Origin: Prochlorococcus marinus XMU1408
GTDB taxonomy: Bacteria > Cyanobacteriota > Cyanobacteriia > PCC-6307 > Cyanobiaceae
Direction: 5' to 3'
DNA length: 64,000 bases
Assembly (NCBI RefSeq): GCF_003208055.1
Contig: NZ_QJUE01000002.1
Coordinates: 558,001 to 622,000, forward strand
A program made the translations under genes and the position numbers. Under the pieces are notes generated by a model, which saw only the letters and a program-made list of their open reading frames with translations, made no database searches and was not told the origin of the DNA. Below, piece after piece: positions 52,690-61,766 of this stretch (its first letter is position 1; every line of letters starts with the position of its first letter).

Positions 52690-54576
52690 ATGCGTCTGAG
52701 CCAGTTAAGTCATCCGAATGAGCTCCATGGCTTGGCCATTAGTGAATTGGAAGATGTTGCTTGCCAAATAAGAGAAAGGCATCTTCAAGTTGTTTCTACT
52801 AGTGGTGGGCACTTAGGTCCAGGTCTTGGTGTTGTTGAGTTAACAATTGCTCTCTATCAGACTTTAGATCTAGATGTTGATAAGGTTATTTGGGATGTTG
52901 GACATCAAGCTTATCCACATAAGTTACTTACTGGAAGATATGAGCGATTTGATTCGCTTAGACAGCAAAAAGGAGTAGCTGGTTATCTAAAAAGAACAGA
53001 AAGTAAATTTGATCATTTTGGAGCAGGGCATGCGAGTACCTCCATTTCAGCTGCTCTTGGTATGGCTATTGCTAGAGATCGAAAAGGTGAAGATTATAAA
53101 TGTGTAGCAGTTATTGGTGATGGTGCTTTAACTGGTGGTATGGCTTTAGAGGCCATAAATCATGCTGGACACTTACCAAAAACACCACTTTTGGTTGTTT
53201 TAAATGACAATGACATGTCAATTTCTCCGCCTGTTGGTGCATTGTCGACTTATTTGAATCGCATGCGTCATAGTCCACCTGTTCAATTCATTTCGGATAG
53301 TGTTCAAGAAAGTGTCAAAAATCTTCCATTTATGGGAGATGCCATCCAAGAGGAATTTAAATCTCTTACTGGGAGTGTTAGACGTCTTGCAGTTCCTAAA
53401 GTTGGAGCAGTTTTTGAGGAATTGGGGTTCACTTACATGGGCCCTGTAGATGGACATGATATTGCTGAATTGACTAGGACATTTAATGCTGCTCATAAGG
53501 TTGGAGGACCTGTAATGGTCCATGTCGCTACTACGAAAGGAAAAGGTTATCCATATGCTGAGGCTGACCAGGTTGGCTACCATGCTCAGTCTTCCTTTGA
53601 TTTAACTACAGGAAAATCTATTCCCTCTAAAACCCCAAAACCTCCTAGTTTTAGTAAAGTTTTTGGTCAAACATTGGTAAAGCTTTGCGAGCAAGACACC
53701 AAGATAGTAGGCATTACTGCAGCGATGGCTGAAGGTACTGCTTTAAATCTTTTACAGAAAGCTATTCCTGATCAATACATAGATGTTGGTATAGCTGAAC
53801 AACATGCTGTAACTCTCGCTGGTGGAATGGCTTGCGAAGGCATCAAGCCAGTTGTTGCGATTTACAGTACTTTTTTGCAACGAGCATATGATCAGTTAAT
53901 ACATGATATTGGAATACAAAATTTACCTGTTACTTTTGTATTAGATAGAGCAGGCATAGTTGGTGCAGATGGCCCGACTCATCAAGGGCAATATGATATT
54001 AGTTATTTAAGATGTGTCCCCAATTTCACTGTTATGGCTCCAAAAGATGAGTCCGAATTGCAGCGAATGTTAGTTACTTGCATTAATCACAATGGTCCAT
54101 CAGCTCTAAGAATTCCTAGAGGCTCTGGAGAAGGTGCAGCGTTGATGGAGGAAGGATGGGAGTCTCTAGAAATTGGTAAAGCTGAGATAATAGAAGAGGG
54201 GGATAATTTATTAATAATTGGCTATGGTTCTATGGTTTGCCCAGCTATTAAAACAGCCGCAATACTTAAAGAATTTGGCATCAATAGCACTGTTATTAAT
54301 GCACGCTTTATAAGACCATTAGATGAGGAAACTATTCATAAAGCTGCTATAACGATAGGTAAAGTAGTAACAATGGAAGAAGGAACATTATTGGGAGGTT
54401 TTGGATCAGCAGTCGTTGAATCTTTTAATGACAATGATATTTTTGTTCCTACATTAAGAATTGGAATACCAGACAAACTAGTAGATCATGCGACTCCTCA
54501 ACAAAGCAAAGAATCACTTGGCTTGACTCCGGAAATGATGGCTGATCAAATTAGAAATAAATTTAATTTTAATTAA
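52690..54576 (+). CDS. dxs: 1-deoxy-D-xylulose-5-phosphate synthase
   Basis: 628 residues. The first enzyme of the MEP isoprenoid pathway, TPP-dependent. It has [35 protein letters not shown], the TPP motif [20 protein letters not shown] (GDG...N), [19 protein letters not shown] read here as [18 protein letters not shown], and [17 protein letters not shown]. Length is standard. It makes DXP from pyruvate and glyceraldehyde-3-phosphate; ispE of the same pathway lies at 34427. A strong terminator follows 12 bases after the stop. Confidence 0.97.
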   Translation: MRLSQLSHPNELHGLAISELEDVACQIRERHLQVVSTSGGHLGPGLGVVELTIALYQTLDLDVDKVIWDVGHQAYPHKLLTGRYERFDSLRQQKGVAGYLKRTESKFDHFGAGHASTSISAALGMAIARDRKGEDYKCVAVIGDGALTGGMALEAINHAGHLPKTPLLVVLNDNDMSISPPVGALSTYLNRMRHSPPVQFISDSVQESVKNLPFMGDAIQEEFKSLTGSVRRLAVPKVGAVFEELGFTYMGPVDGHDIAELTRTFNAAHKVGGPVMVHVATTKGKGYPYAEADQVGYHAQSSFDLTTGKSIPSKTPKPPSFSKVFGQTLVKLCEQDTKIVGITAAMAEGTALNLLQKAIPDQYIDVGIAEQHAVTLAGGMACEGIKPVVAIYSTFLQRAYDQLIHDIGIQNLPVTFVLDRAGIVGADGPTHQGQYDISYLRCVPNFTVMAPKDESELQRMLVTCINHNGPSALRIPRGSGEGAALMEEGWESLEIGKAEIIEEGDNLLIIGYGSMVCPAIKTAAILKEFGINSTVINARFIRPLDEETIHKAAITIGKVVTMEEGTLLGGFGSAVVESFNDNDIFVPTLRIGIPDKLVDHATPQQSKESLGLTPEMMADQIRNKFNFN

Positions 54577-54588
54577 TTATCAAACAAT

Positions 54589-54621
54589 AAAAAAGGATTA
54601 TTAAAAAAATAATCCTTTTTT
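54589..54621. terminator. bidirectional intrinsic terminator between dxs and psaK
   Basis: A perfect 14 bp inverted repeat (arms 54589-54602 and 54608-54621; centre GGATTATT / AATAATCC) with a 5-base A loop. The outer arms are A6 and T6, so it can terminate both dxs on the plus strand and psaK on the minus strand. It lies 12 bases after the dxs stop and 24 bases after the psaK stop. Confidence 0.85.
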
Positions 54622-54644
54622 TCTATTGAATTTTAGAAACTAAA

Positions 54645-54905
54645 TTATAAAACGCCTCTGGCAGCAAGGCCCAAAATTGAGCCTATTCCCAAAACATGAC
54701 CTAAGCAGTTTGCAGCAACAAAAGAACCATGACTTAGACCGCCATAGAATTGTGAATTAGGCATTGGAAAACCTTCGTTTGGCTTTTCAATGTTTGACCT
54801 TGCAATTGCATAAGCAAGTAAATTGCAAATGATCATCACAACGGCACATTTTGGAGACCACTGAAATGTCACTGGATCAGCTGCTGCTAATAGAGTTGTG
54901 ATCAT
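54645..54905 (-). CDS. psaK: photosystem I reaction centre subunit PsaK
   Basis: 86 residues. PsaK is a two-helix peripheral subunit of PSI that binds chlorophyll. It begins with a short leader-like MITTLLAAADPVTFQWSPKC, then the first helix (AVVMIICNLLAYAIARSNIE), the conserved loop KPNEGFPMPNSQFYGGLSHG and the second helix (SFVAANCLGHVLGIGSILGL). The F-Y-G-G-L-S-H-G and GHVLG motifs are diagnostic. It lies 70 bp downstream of the DUF3593 gene and shares its direction, so it may be read from its own promoter or from the upstream cassette. Confidence 0.95.
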   Translation of the reverse strand: MITTLLAAADPVTFQWSPKCAVVMIICNLLAYAIARSNIEKPNEGFPMPNSQFYGGLSHGSFVAANCLGHVLGIGSILGLAARGVL

Positions 54906-54975
54906 CTTTTATCCCTATTGAATAATTCTATTATTGACTATAAAGAATGCTTTTGCGTCAAATGTTACTCACCTC

Positions 54976-55320
54976 TTAAGAGTTTTTTACTTCCGTTTTC
55001 GTTTTCAATGACTGGAGCATCAAAACAAAACCATAAACAACAAATGCATCGCTAATCGTTAAAAACGATTCTGCAAGTCCGTGCAGTACATCTACATTTG
55101 TTAATTCATCCCCAAAATAAATTTGTGCGATTATTGCAAAAACTATTGTCATGAATACAAATAACAGCGTTAACTTAAATCCTAAAAATGATAATTTTGG
55201 TATCGCTTTTGTTTTTCCTGCATAACGCAGGAATACTAGATAAGGGATTAGTGAAAGGATGAAAAATGGACTAGGATCAATTCTTGCAATTGACTGAAGA
55301 CTAAGGATTGACATATTCAT
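54976..55320 (-). CDS. DUF3593 family membrane protein
   Basis: 114 residues. ARIDPSPFFILSLIPYLVFL is the conserved start of DUF3593, a family of cyanobacteria and plastids; then KLSFLGFKLTLLFVFMTIVF, the lumenal YFGDELTNVDVLHGLAESFL block and the last helix AFVVYGFVLMLQSL. Three membrane helices. Function unknown. Its ATG overlaps the stop of the Ycf49-like gene (ATGA), so it is translationally coupled. Confidence 0.85.
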   Translation of the reverse strand: MNMSILSLQSIARIDPSPFFILSLIPYLVFLRYAGKTKAIPKLSFLGFKLTLLFVFMTIVFAIIAQIYFGDELTNVDVLHGLAESFLTISDAFVVYGFVLMLQSLKTKTEVKNS

Positions 55321-55625
55321 TGGTTTGGTTGTGATGACTCAGATCTAAACAAGTTCCAAGCAGCAAATGCAAGACATATATTTCCTAAAGTTGTAAGTGC
55401 TGCCTGTAGTACAACTAGTCCTTTTAATTCAAGACTGTTGTCAAATATATGCCAAGTGATAGCGGCCATAGCACTAGCAAGGTTTGGCAACATTGCCAAA
55501 GCAAAATAACCCAATGCCTTGTTATTGGATATTGATGAAATATGGTCAATTACTATTATTGCAATCACCCACTCAAATAGAGTTGCAATGTGGATAAACC
55601 ATGTTCCTAAGGAAAGTTCATGCAT
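55317..55625 (-). CDS. Ycf49-like protein (DUF2499)
   Basis: 102 residues, three membrane helices: HELSLGTWFIHIATLFEWVI, LGYFALAMLPNLASAMAAIT, WHIFDNSLELKGLVVLQAAL and TTLGNICLAFAAWNLFRSES. The WFIH-x-A/S-S/T-x-x-E-W and HM/LPxLxSAMAAxTWHxFDN motif set is that of DUF2499/Ycf49, conserved in cyanobacteria and some plastid genomes and of unknown function. It overlaps the peroxiredoxin stop by 8 bases and the DUF3593 start by 4, so all three genes are read together. Confidence 0.88.
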   Translation of the reverse strand: MHELSLGTWFIHIATLFEWVIAIIVIDHISSISNNKALGYFALAMLPNLASAMAAITWHIFDNSLELKGLVVLQAALTTLGNICLAFAAWNLFRSESSQPNQ

Positions 55626-56172
55626 ATATATTCTTTTGTTTAATAAGTTCTTCTAAAACTTCTTGAGCATGCCCTATGGGTCTTACTCCTATCCATTTAT
55701 AAACAACTATACCCCTTGGATTGATCATAAATGTATTTCTTTTTGAATAGGGATCCAACCATGAATCATATGATTTACTTATTTCACCTGTTGTATCTGA
55801 TAGTAGGGTATATCCAAGTTTTGCGGATGTACAAAATGATTCATGTTCTTCTTTATTGTCAGCTGAGATTCCAACTACAGAGGAATTAAGTTTTTTAAAC
55901 TTAGAAAGGTTATCTTGAAATCCTTTGGCTTGTAATGTACAGCCACTTGAGAAATCTTTAGGATAAAAATATAAAATTAACCATTCACCTGAAAAATCAT
56001 CAAGAGACCATTCCTTTTGATTTGGATTATTTTTATTGAAACCATTTAATAAAAAATCAGGTGCTTTTTTACCAAGACTAACGGAATTTATACTTGCTAA
56101 TAATCTTGAAGGTTTAACAAATAAAATACTAGAAAATAAAAAAAATGATTTTATAAATTTTCTTCTTTTCAT
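55618..56172 (-). CDS. Tat-signal peroxiredoxin (BCP/PrxQ family) without the usual resolving Cys
   Basis: 184 residues. The N-terminus MKRRKFIKSFFLFSSILFVK has a twin-arginine motif (RRKFIK), a hydrophobic stretch and a possible cleavage site near SRLLA-S, pointing to export into the lumen or periplasm by Tat. The domain has APDFLLNGFN, WLILYFYPKDFSSGCTLQAK with the peroxidatic Cys78, VVGISADNKEEHESFC and RNTFMINPRGIVVYKWIGV. In PrxQ/BCP a resolving Cys stands five residues after Cys78; here it is Lys83. A second Cys at about 114 could serve instead. The gene overlaps the Ycf49-like gene. It probably reduces peroxides near the thylakoid lumen. Confidence 0.85.
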   Translation of the reverse strand: MKRRKFIKSFFLFSSILFVKPSRLLASINSVSLGKKAPDFLLNGFNKNNPNQKEWSLDDFSGEWLILYFYPKDFSSGCTLQAKGFQDNLSKFKKLNSSVVGISADNKEEHESFCTSAKLGYTLLSDTTGEISKSYDSWLDPYSKRNTFMINPRGIVVYKWIGVRPIGHAQEVLEELIKQKNIYA

Positions 56173-56190
56173 TTGATTAACAAATCAAAT

Positions 56191-56427
56191 TTAAAGTTTG
56201 TTTAGATCTACCCCTAGTGTTTTGGCATACTTTCCTAATCCTTTCTTTTGAATAGTTTTTAGTGCTCTTGTCGTTACTCTTATATTGATCCATTTGTTTT
56301 CTTCTTCCCACCATAATCTCCGCTGCTGCAAATTTGCTTGCTGCAATTTTTTGGTTCTAATATGGGAATGGCTGACTGACATTCCATTGTTAGCTCTTGT
56401 GCCTGTAAGTTGGCAAACCCTAGACAT
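56191..56427 (-). CDS. rpmB: 50S ribosomal protein L28
   Basis: 78 residues: [60 protein letters not shown], and [17 protein letters not shown]. These match bacterial L28 throughout (the C-x-L-TG-x(3)-G/N-N-x-V-S-H start). It begins the leftward transcript toward the peroxiredoxin gene, which follows at 18 bases. The partner L33 gene is not adjacent. Confidence 0.97.
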   Translation of the reverse strand: MSRVCQLTGTRANNGMSVSHSHIRTKKLQQANLQQRRLWWEEENKWINIRVTTRALKTIQKKGLGKYAKTLGVDLNKL

Positions 56428-56472
56428 TTTTTAAACTTAATCGTTTTTTTATTCTATCAAATGAGGTTGAGA

Positions 56473-58377
56473 TTATACGAATTTTTGCATTAATTTCCCT
56501 AACACCTCAGCATTCCTTGTTTGAAAAGCTGCGATATCTTTATTCTCTAGACCTCCTATTGACAATTTAGCCATCTCATAAACATGGATAGCGATATCAC
56601 TGGCTAATTGACCTTCCTCTGATTTGCTCGATCCTTCAATAACTATTGGGTTGGAATTTAACTTGATTAATCCTTTAATAAGTGGATGGTTTGAATTGAC
56701 GATTAAATTATGATATTCAGGTAGACCAGGAAGTTTCTGTTCCATTAATGCTGTTATATCATTAATCCTTCTCATTTGTTCTGGTAATAATATTAATGAC
56801 GGTGGAGAATTCTCACCTTTAAGGCTTTGAACTTGTACGGTCACTTTCTCGTTGTTTAGAGCTGAACTAATAATCTTTTTGAGTGTTTCTGACTTTGTAT
56901 TTCCATCTTTATCTGCAATTTCAGGCGAATCATCTTTAATACTTTCATCAAGTTCGGAATCGACTCTAACAAAATTTATTTCTTTATTTTTTTCTTCTAA
57001 CCAAGGAATAAATTGGGTGTCAATAACAGTATCAAGTTTTAGAACTTCTTTTCCTTGTGAAGTCCACATGTTGAGTGCTGTTGATTGTGAGACTTCATCA
57101 GTTGAATATAAAACCTTTTTGTTCTCATCAGTTAGCCTATTCTTATAATCTTCAAGGGTGGTGAAAGTCTTTGAACCAGATTTTATTAGTTCATTAGTAT
57201 CTTCCTTATCTGCTGAAGTGTTTTTTGTTGTCGAATATAAAATTATCTCTTTTACTTGTTCGGCAAATTTCTCATCTTCCATAGCACCTATTTTTATAAA
57301 GGGTGATATGGAGTCCCAAATATCTGCATAAAATTGGGTTTCATCTTTCTTTAATGTTTTAAGCTTATCGGCTAGTTTCTTAGCAATAAAGTTACCGATA
57401 GATTTAACTCTTCTGTCTGATTGTAATGCGCTTCTACTTACATTTAAGGGAATATCGGGTGAATCTATTACTCCCCTCAAAGGTAATAAGTATCTAGGTA
57501 CAATTTCTTTAATTGAATCGCTAACAAATACCTGATTACAGAATAGTTTTATTTCACCACTTTCCCAATCGGCTCTTCCACTTATCTTTGGAAAATATAA
57601 TATACCTTGCAGATTATATGGATAGTCTGTGTTTAGGTGAACCCATAGAAGAGGATCGCCTTGAAAAGGATAGAGATATTTATATAGTTCAATATAATCT
57701 TCGTCTTTTAAGTTTTGTTTGCTTTCTCTCCATGGTGGATTCATTTTATTGATAACTTCTTCTTCAAGTGAGATTTCAATAGGCATGAAATCACAATATT
57801 TTTTTATTAATGTTTTAATTCTGCTTGGTTCAATATATTCAATTTCTTCTTCCATTAAATGTAAAATTATATCAGTACCTATTTCTTTTTTATCTGATTC
57901 ATCAAGTGAATATTGAGGAGATCCATTACATTTCCATTGAATAGCTTGTGAATCATTCTTTGCTGATTTAGTTATAATTTCAACTTCTTCTGCAACCATA
58001 AAACTCGAATAGAAACCGAGTCCAAAATGACCTATAAAACCGTCATCTGGTTGTTTATATTTTTCAAGAAATTCTTCTGCACTTGAGAAAGCTACTTGAT
58101 TTATATATTTCTTTATTTCATCACTGGTCATTCCTATTCCATTGTCACTAATTGTCAATGTCTTATGTTCTCTGTCAATTGAGATTTTTATTTTTTCATC
58201 TTCAGCTGCGACACAATCTCCGGCAAAGGCGGCCATTTTCCTTTTCTTGATTGCATCTACGGAGTTACTTATAAGCTCTCTAATGAATATTTCATGATCT
58301 GAGTAGACTGCTTTTTTTATTATTGGAAATATATTTTCTGTGTGAATTAGAATAGTTCCTTCTTCTTTAACAGGCAT
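56473..58377 (-). CDS. htpG: molecular chaperone HtpG (Hsp90)
   Basis: 634 residues. The N-terminal GHKL ATPase has HSDHEIFIRELISNSVDAIK (read as EIFIRELISNSVDA), DNGIGMTSDEIKKYINQVAF, and GHFGLGFYSSFMVAEEVEII. The middle domain has LPLRGVIDSPDIPLNVSRSA (the conserved Hsp90 block), and the C-terminal dimer domain ends at KLMQKFV without the eukaryotic MEEVD. Hsp90 of cyanobacteria helps stress protein folding and supports linker and tetrapyrrole enzymes. Start ATG 58377. No CIRCE element is seen in the 130 bp upstream. Confidence 0.97.
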   Translation of the reverse strand: MPVKEEGTILIHTENIFPIIKKAVYSDHEIFIRELISNSVDAIKKRKMAAFAGDCVAAEDEKIKISIDREHKTLTISDNGIGMTSDEIKKYINQVAFSSAEEFLEKYKQPDDGFIGHFGLGFYSSFMVAEEVEIITKSAKNDSQAIQWKCNGSPQYSLDESDKKEIGTDIILHLMEEEIEYIEPSRIKTLIKKYCDFMPIEISLEEEVINKMNPPWRESKQNLKDEDYIELYKYLYPFQGDPLLWVHLNTDYPYNLQGILYFPKISGRADWESGEIKLFCNQVFVSDSIKEIVPRYLLPLRGVIDSPDIPLNVSRSALQSDRRVKSIGNFIAKKLADKLKTLKKDETQFYADIWDSISPFIKIGAMEDEKFAEQVKEIILYSTTKNTSADKEDTNELIKSGSKTFTTLEDYKNRLTDENKKVLYSTDEVSQSTALNMWTSQGKEVLKLDTVIDTQFIPWLEEKNKEINFVRVDSELDESIKDDSPEIADKDGNTKSETLKKIISSALNNEKVTVQVQSLKGENSPPSLILLPEQMRRINDITALMEQKLPGLPEYHNLIVNSNHPLIKGLIKLNSNPIVIEGSSKSEEGQLASDIAIHVYEMAKLSIGGLENKDIAAFQTRNAEVLGKLMQKFV

Positions 58378-58507
58378 GACTTATTAAAATTTTTATCATC
58401 ATAGCGAGATACATTTATATTTAGGCATTAAAAGCAAAAGTATTATTGTTTACAGCTCGATAGTTTTCGATCCCTGACAATTATTGAGAATATTTAGTTA
58501 ATTTATA

Positions 58508-59683
58508 TCAATCTATCCACTCAATCTTTGTGCATCTATTGGATTTCAAAAGTTGATTTGTTGCATCATTAGTCTTTAGAGGTTCATGGGAAATTACAGA
58601 AATAATTCCCTTTTTGTGCCATTCCTTTTGTTGTTTTAGTGCTTTATATAGACTTTCACTTTGCTTGTATGCGATTAATACTTTTTCGTTTATACCTTTA
58701 ATTTCCTCGTTTGAGGAGACTAATTCCCTGATTTTATCAATGCTAATACTAAATCCAATTCCGAAGCTATTATGCACGCTAGAACTGAATTTCTTTACCA
58801 AATCATCATATCTACCACCTTTAGCAATAATAACAGGAGCACTTGGGGATGATGAAACGAGTGAAAAGGTTAAACCACTATATAATTTATATTTAGTCCC
58901 TAATGTAGGGTCTAGTTGCACTTCTATACCTTTCTCTTTAGCTAATGGCTCAATAATAGTAAACAATTCTTTTAGGTTTTCAATGTAAGAATTCGATCCA
59001 TATATATTTTCCAGATCGGTTAATACTTTTTCTGGTTTTCCTCTCATATTCAAGATCTTTTTTATAAACTTTCTTTGTTCATCTTTTAAATCTAGTTTAC
59101 TCAATCCAATGTAATCAAGATCGCAGAGTATATTTTTTATTTGATCTATTTTGGTTGAATCAAATGAGCTTAAAATCATCTCTAATAGATATGTATTTCC
59201 AATTAGCAATGTCATTTTATATTCCTTATCAATTTCAATTATTTTTAATGATTCAATCAGTAGAGAAAGAAGTTCTATCTCGGCATTAATAGCTTTAGTT
59301 CCTATCAATTCTACTCCACTTTGGAATGATTCCTCAATATCTATACCACCATCAATACTTTGATTGCATTTAAATGATGTGCCTGTCGACCAGAAACGAA
59401 GTGGCCTTTCATATTCATTAAATCTAGTAGAAGCTGCTCGAACAATTGAAGCTGTTATTTCAGGTCTTAATCCAAGAGGTTCATCGGAAACAATTTTTAG
59501 TATTTCATTGTTCGAAATTCCACCAGCTGCCATAAGTGTGTCTAGACGTTCAATATGTGGCGGTGATATTCGCTCATATCCCCATAGTTGATATAAAGAT
59601 GAAAGTTTTGATGCAATGAGATGGTTCTTTCTTACTTGCTGAGGATTTAAATCGCGTGCACCCGAGGCAGGTTGCAATGTCAT
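58508..59683 (-). CDS. hisZ: ATP phosphoribosyltransferase regulatory subunit
   Basis: 391 residues of a HisRS-like fold: PASGARDLNPQQVRKNHLIA, the motif 1/2 region LWGYERISPPHIERLDTL, and EPLGLRPEITASIVRAASTR and, later, GGRYDDLVKKFSSSVHNSFG. HisZ binds the short HisG and confers control by histidine and feedback. It lacks the complete histidine A region of HisRS and the anticodon domain is degenerate, as in other HisZ. 36 bp after the inositol-monophosphatase gene on the same strand, a common arrangement in marine picocyanobacteria. Confidence 0.9.
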   Translation of the reverse strand: MTLQPASGARDLNPQQVRKNHLIASKLSSLYQLWGYERISPPHIERLDTLMAAGGISNNEILKIVSDEPLGLRPEITASIVRAASTRFNEYERPLRFWSTGTSFKCNQSIDGGIDIEESFQSGVELIGTKAINAEIELLSLLIESLKIIEIDKEYKMTLLIGNTYLLEMILSSFDSTKIDQIKNILCDLDYIGLSKLDLKDEQRKFIKKILNMRGKPEKVLTDLENIYGSNSYIENLKELFTIIEPLAKEKGIEVQLDPTLGTKYKLYSGLTFSLVSSSPSAPVIIAKGGRYDDLVKKFSSSVHNSFGIGFSISIDKIRELVSSNEEIKGINEKVLIAYKQSESLYKALKQQKEWHKKGIISVISHEPLKTNDATNQLLKSNRCTKIEWID

Positions 59684-59719
59684 TATTTGAATCTTTTTAT
59701 TACTTTAGGATCACATAAA

Positions 59720-60592
59720 TTAGGACAATTTTCCACCATAAGAGTTAGGAGTTAATGGCCTAATTTTTTCGAGTTCTTTCATGAGCTCATTTTGTATCTT
59801 TGGATTGCAAGCAAGAATTCTGCCGGTATTTAGATCAAAATTTCCGGAAGGATAGTTGGATACTATTCCACCTGCCATCTCAACTAGTGGTACTCCTGCT
59901 GCCATATCCCATTTCGCAAGCCCGCGTTCCCAAAAACCGTCCACTTTGCCTGATGCTACAAATGCTAAATCTACTGCGGCTGCTCCTCCTCTTCTGACGC
60001 CATGGGTACGATGTGTTAGCCAACAAAATTCTGCATAATTATTATCTAGTATTTCTCGTCTGTCATATGCGAAACCAGTAACTAAGAGTGAATTAGATAA
60101 GGAATTTGTGCTCGTGACATTTAACTTTTCGCTATTACAAAATGATCCATGCTCTGGAGAGGCATAATAAATTTCATTTAAAGAAGGTACAGATATTGCT
60201 CCCAAAATTGGATTGCTATTCCAAATTAAACCAATTGAAGTCGCAAAGAATGGATAGCCATGGGCATAGTTTGTTGTTCCATCAAGAGGGTCTATACACC
60301 ATTTTAATTCTCCAGCTTTTAACTTATATCCACTTTCTTCAGCAAGAATAGAAATGTTAGGAGTCTCTTTTTCTAAATAATCTATAATTATTTTTTCACA
60401 TTCTATATCTGCATTAGTAACAAGATCTCCAGCTGTTCCCTTACATTTTATTGTTTTAATCCTTCCATAATTTTCCATTAGTGATGCTCCTCCTCTTTCA
60501 GCCGCATGCTTTGCAATTTCTAGTAATTTATTAATGTCATCTTTAGTTAGGCCTGCATTCAACGATGCCGTTTTACATGAGGGTATACCCAT
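59720..60592 (-). CDS. inositol-monophosphatase family protein
   Basis: 290 residues. Motifs of the Mg-dependent phosphatase: GDLVTNADIECEKIIIDYLE, the metal-binding SILAEESGY, WCIDPLDGTTNYAHGYPFFA (DPLDGTTN) and WDMAAGVPLVEMAGG. The family includes inositol-1-phosphatase, histidinol-phosphatase (HisN-type), and fructose-bisphosphatase-like forms. The gene lies ahead of hisZ on the same strand, so histidinol-phosphatase is a plausible role. Sequence alone does not decide. It starts with ATG 60592. Confidence 0.85.
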   Translation of the reverse strand: MGIPSCKTASLNAGLTKDDINKLLEIAKHAAERGGASLMENYGRIKTIKCKGTAGDLVTNADIECEKIIIDYLEKETPNISILAEESGYKLKAGELKWCIDPLDGTTNYAHGYPFFATSIGLIWNSNPILGAISVPSLNEIYYASPEHGSFCNSEKLNVTSTNSLSNSLLVTGFAYDRREILDNNYAEFCWLTHRTHGVRRGGAAAVDLAFVASGKVDGFWERGLAKWDMAAGVPLVEMAGGIVSNYPSGNFDLNTGRILACNPKIQNELMKELEKIRPLTPNSYGGKLS

Positions 60593-60807
60593 AACAATTT
60601 TTTTTAATTATATTAATCATCTTCTATTGGATGATTCTATTTATCTTTAAATCAATTTATTCTCATTAGTACTTTAATTGTTACTAGCACCTTCTTTATT
60701 ATAAATAAACTAAATAAATAAATTCGACATTTAAATTTTTAACAAGAGCTCTATTGTGGTATATATTTAAATTCAGCATTTGAGAGATATTTCATTGCTG
60801 AATTTAA

Positions 60808-60894
60808 GGAGAGGTGGCCGAGTGGTTGAAGGCGCAGCACTGGAAATGCTGTATAGGGGCAACCCTATCGAGGGTTCGAATCCCTCTCTCTCCG
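60808..60894 (+). tRNA. tRNA-Ser (anticodon GGA)
   Basis: An 87-base type II tRNA. The acceptor arms are GGAGAGG / TCTCTCC plus a discriminator G, the D arm is GGCCGAGTGGTTGAAGGC, the anticodon arm is CAGCACT-GGA-AATGCTG, the long variable arm is TATAGGGGCAACCCTATC, and the T arm is AGGGTTCGAATCCCT. No encoded CCA (followed by TCCCAT). Confidence 0.95.
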
Positions 60895-60931
60895 TCCCAT
60901 AAAGTTACTTTTAATATAAAAGCTTTAAAGT

Positions 60932-61735
60932 TTATCCAAATTTTCCAGAGATATAGTCTTGAGTTGATTTTTGCTTCGGCGAATTGAACATTTTTTTTGT
61001 TTTATCAAATTCAACTAAAAATCCTATTTTTCCACCTAAATCGTTATCTTTTTTCTCTGTGTTGAAAAAAGCTGTGTAATCACTGACTCTATTAGCTTGT
61101 TGCATATTGTGCGTAACAATAATGATTGTAAAATTCTTCTTTAACTCATGAATTGTCTCTTCAATTTTTAATGTAGACAAGGGGTCAAGTGCTGAACATG
61201 GCTCATCCATTAGTATCACATCAGGTTCAATAGCAATTGTCCTTGCTATGCATAATCTTTGTTGTTGACCGCCAGATAATGAATAACCACTTTCGTTTAA
61301 TTTATCCTTGCACTCATCCCAAACAGCTGCCTTTTTAAGAGATTCTTCTACTAATTGATCCATATTACCTTTATATCCATTAACTCTTGCACCAAAGGCA
61401 ATATTTTCGTAAATACTTTTAGGAAAAGGATTGGGTTGTTGAAAAACCATTCCAATTCTCCTTCTAACTTCAACTGGATCTATATCCTCTGCATATATAT
61501 CTATCCCTTCAAAAATAACACTGCCTGATAATTTGCAACCTTCTATTAAATCGTTCATTCGGTTGATTGCTCTAATGACGGTTGATTTACCACATCCTGA
61601 TGGACCAATAAAAGATGTAACTTGATTCTTTTGAATATCACAAAACACATTTTTAACTGCAAGTGAATTGCCATATGTTATTGATACATTATCTAGTGAG
61701 ACTGAAGATGTAGATGTTATATTTTTTTTATTCAT
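60932..61735 (-). CDS. pstB: phosphate ABC transporter ATP-binding protein
   Basis: 267 residues. ATPase of the Pst high-affinity phosphate importer. Walker [19 protein letters not shown] (about 40-57), [20 protein letters not shown] (the Q-loop typical of PstB), [19 protein letters not shown], and [20 protein letters not shown]. The full chain matches PstB. It is the last gene of pstCAB, with a 31 bp gap from pstA. No pstS or phoB is within this window. Cytoplasmic face of the plasma membrane. Confidence 0.97.
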   Translation of the reverse strand: MNKKNITSTSSVSLDNVSITYGNSLAVKNVFCDIQKNQVTSFIGPSGCGKSTVIRAINRMNDLIEGCKLSGSVIFEGIDIYAEDIDPVEVRRRIGMVFQQPNPFPKSIYENIAFGARVNGYKGNMDQLVEESLKKAAVWDECKDKLNESGYSLSGGQQQRLCIARTIAIEPDVILMDEPCSALDPLSTLKIEETIHELKKNFTIIIVTHNMQQANRVSDYTAFFNTEKKDNDLGGKIGFLVEFDKTKKMFNSPKQKSTQDYISGKFG

Positions 61736-61766
61736 TATCTTATTTTATCTTTAGTTTTGATCATAA

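Noticed and set aside
53218-53583. Open frame on the minus strand opposite dxs
   Set aside because: It lies wholly inside dxs, has no recognisable motif, and is expected by chance opposite a biased coding frame.
54906-54975. HLR1/RpaB element upstream of psaK
   Set aside because: A partial GTAACATT-like half-site is visible but there is no second half-site at the right distance.
58378-58507. CIRCE heat-shock element upstream of htpG
   Set aside because: No TTAGCACTC-N9-GAGTGCTAA-like inverted repeat is present.
60593-60807. Gene or RNA between the phosphatase gene and tRNA-Ser
   Set aside because: 215 bp of AT-rich sequence with no open frame of note and no stable hairpin; probably holds the two divergent promoters.
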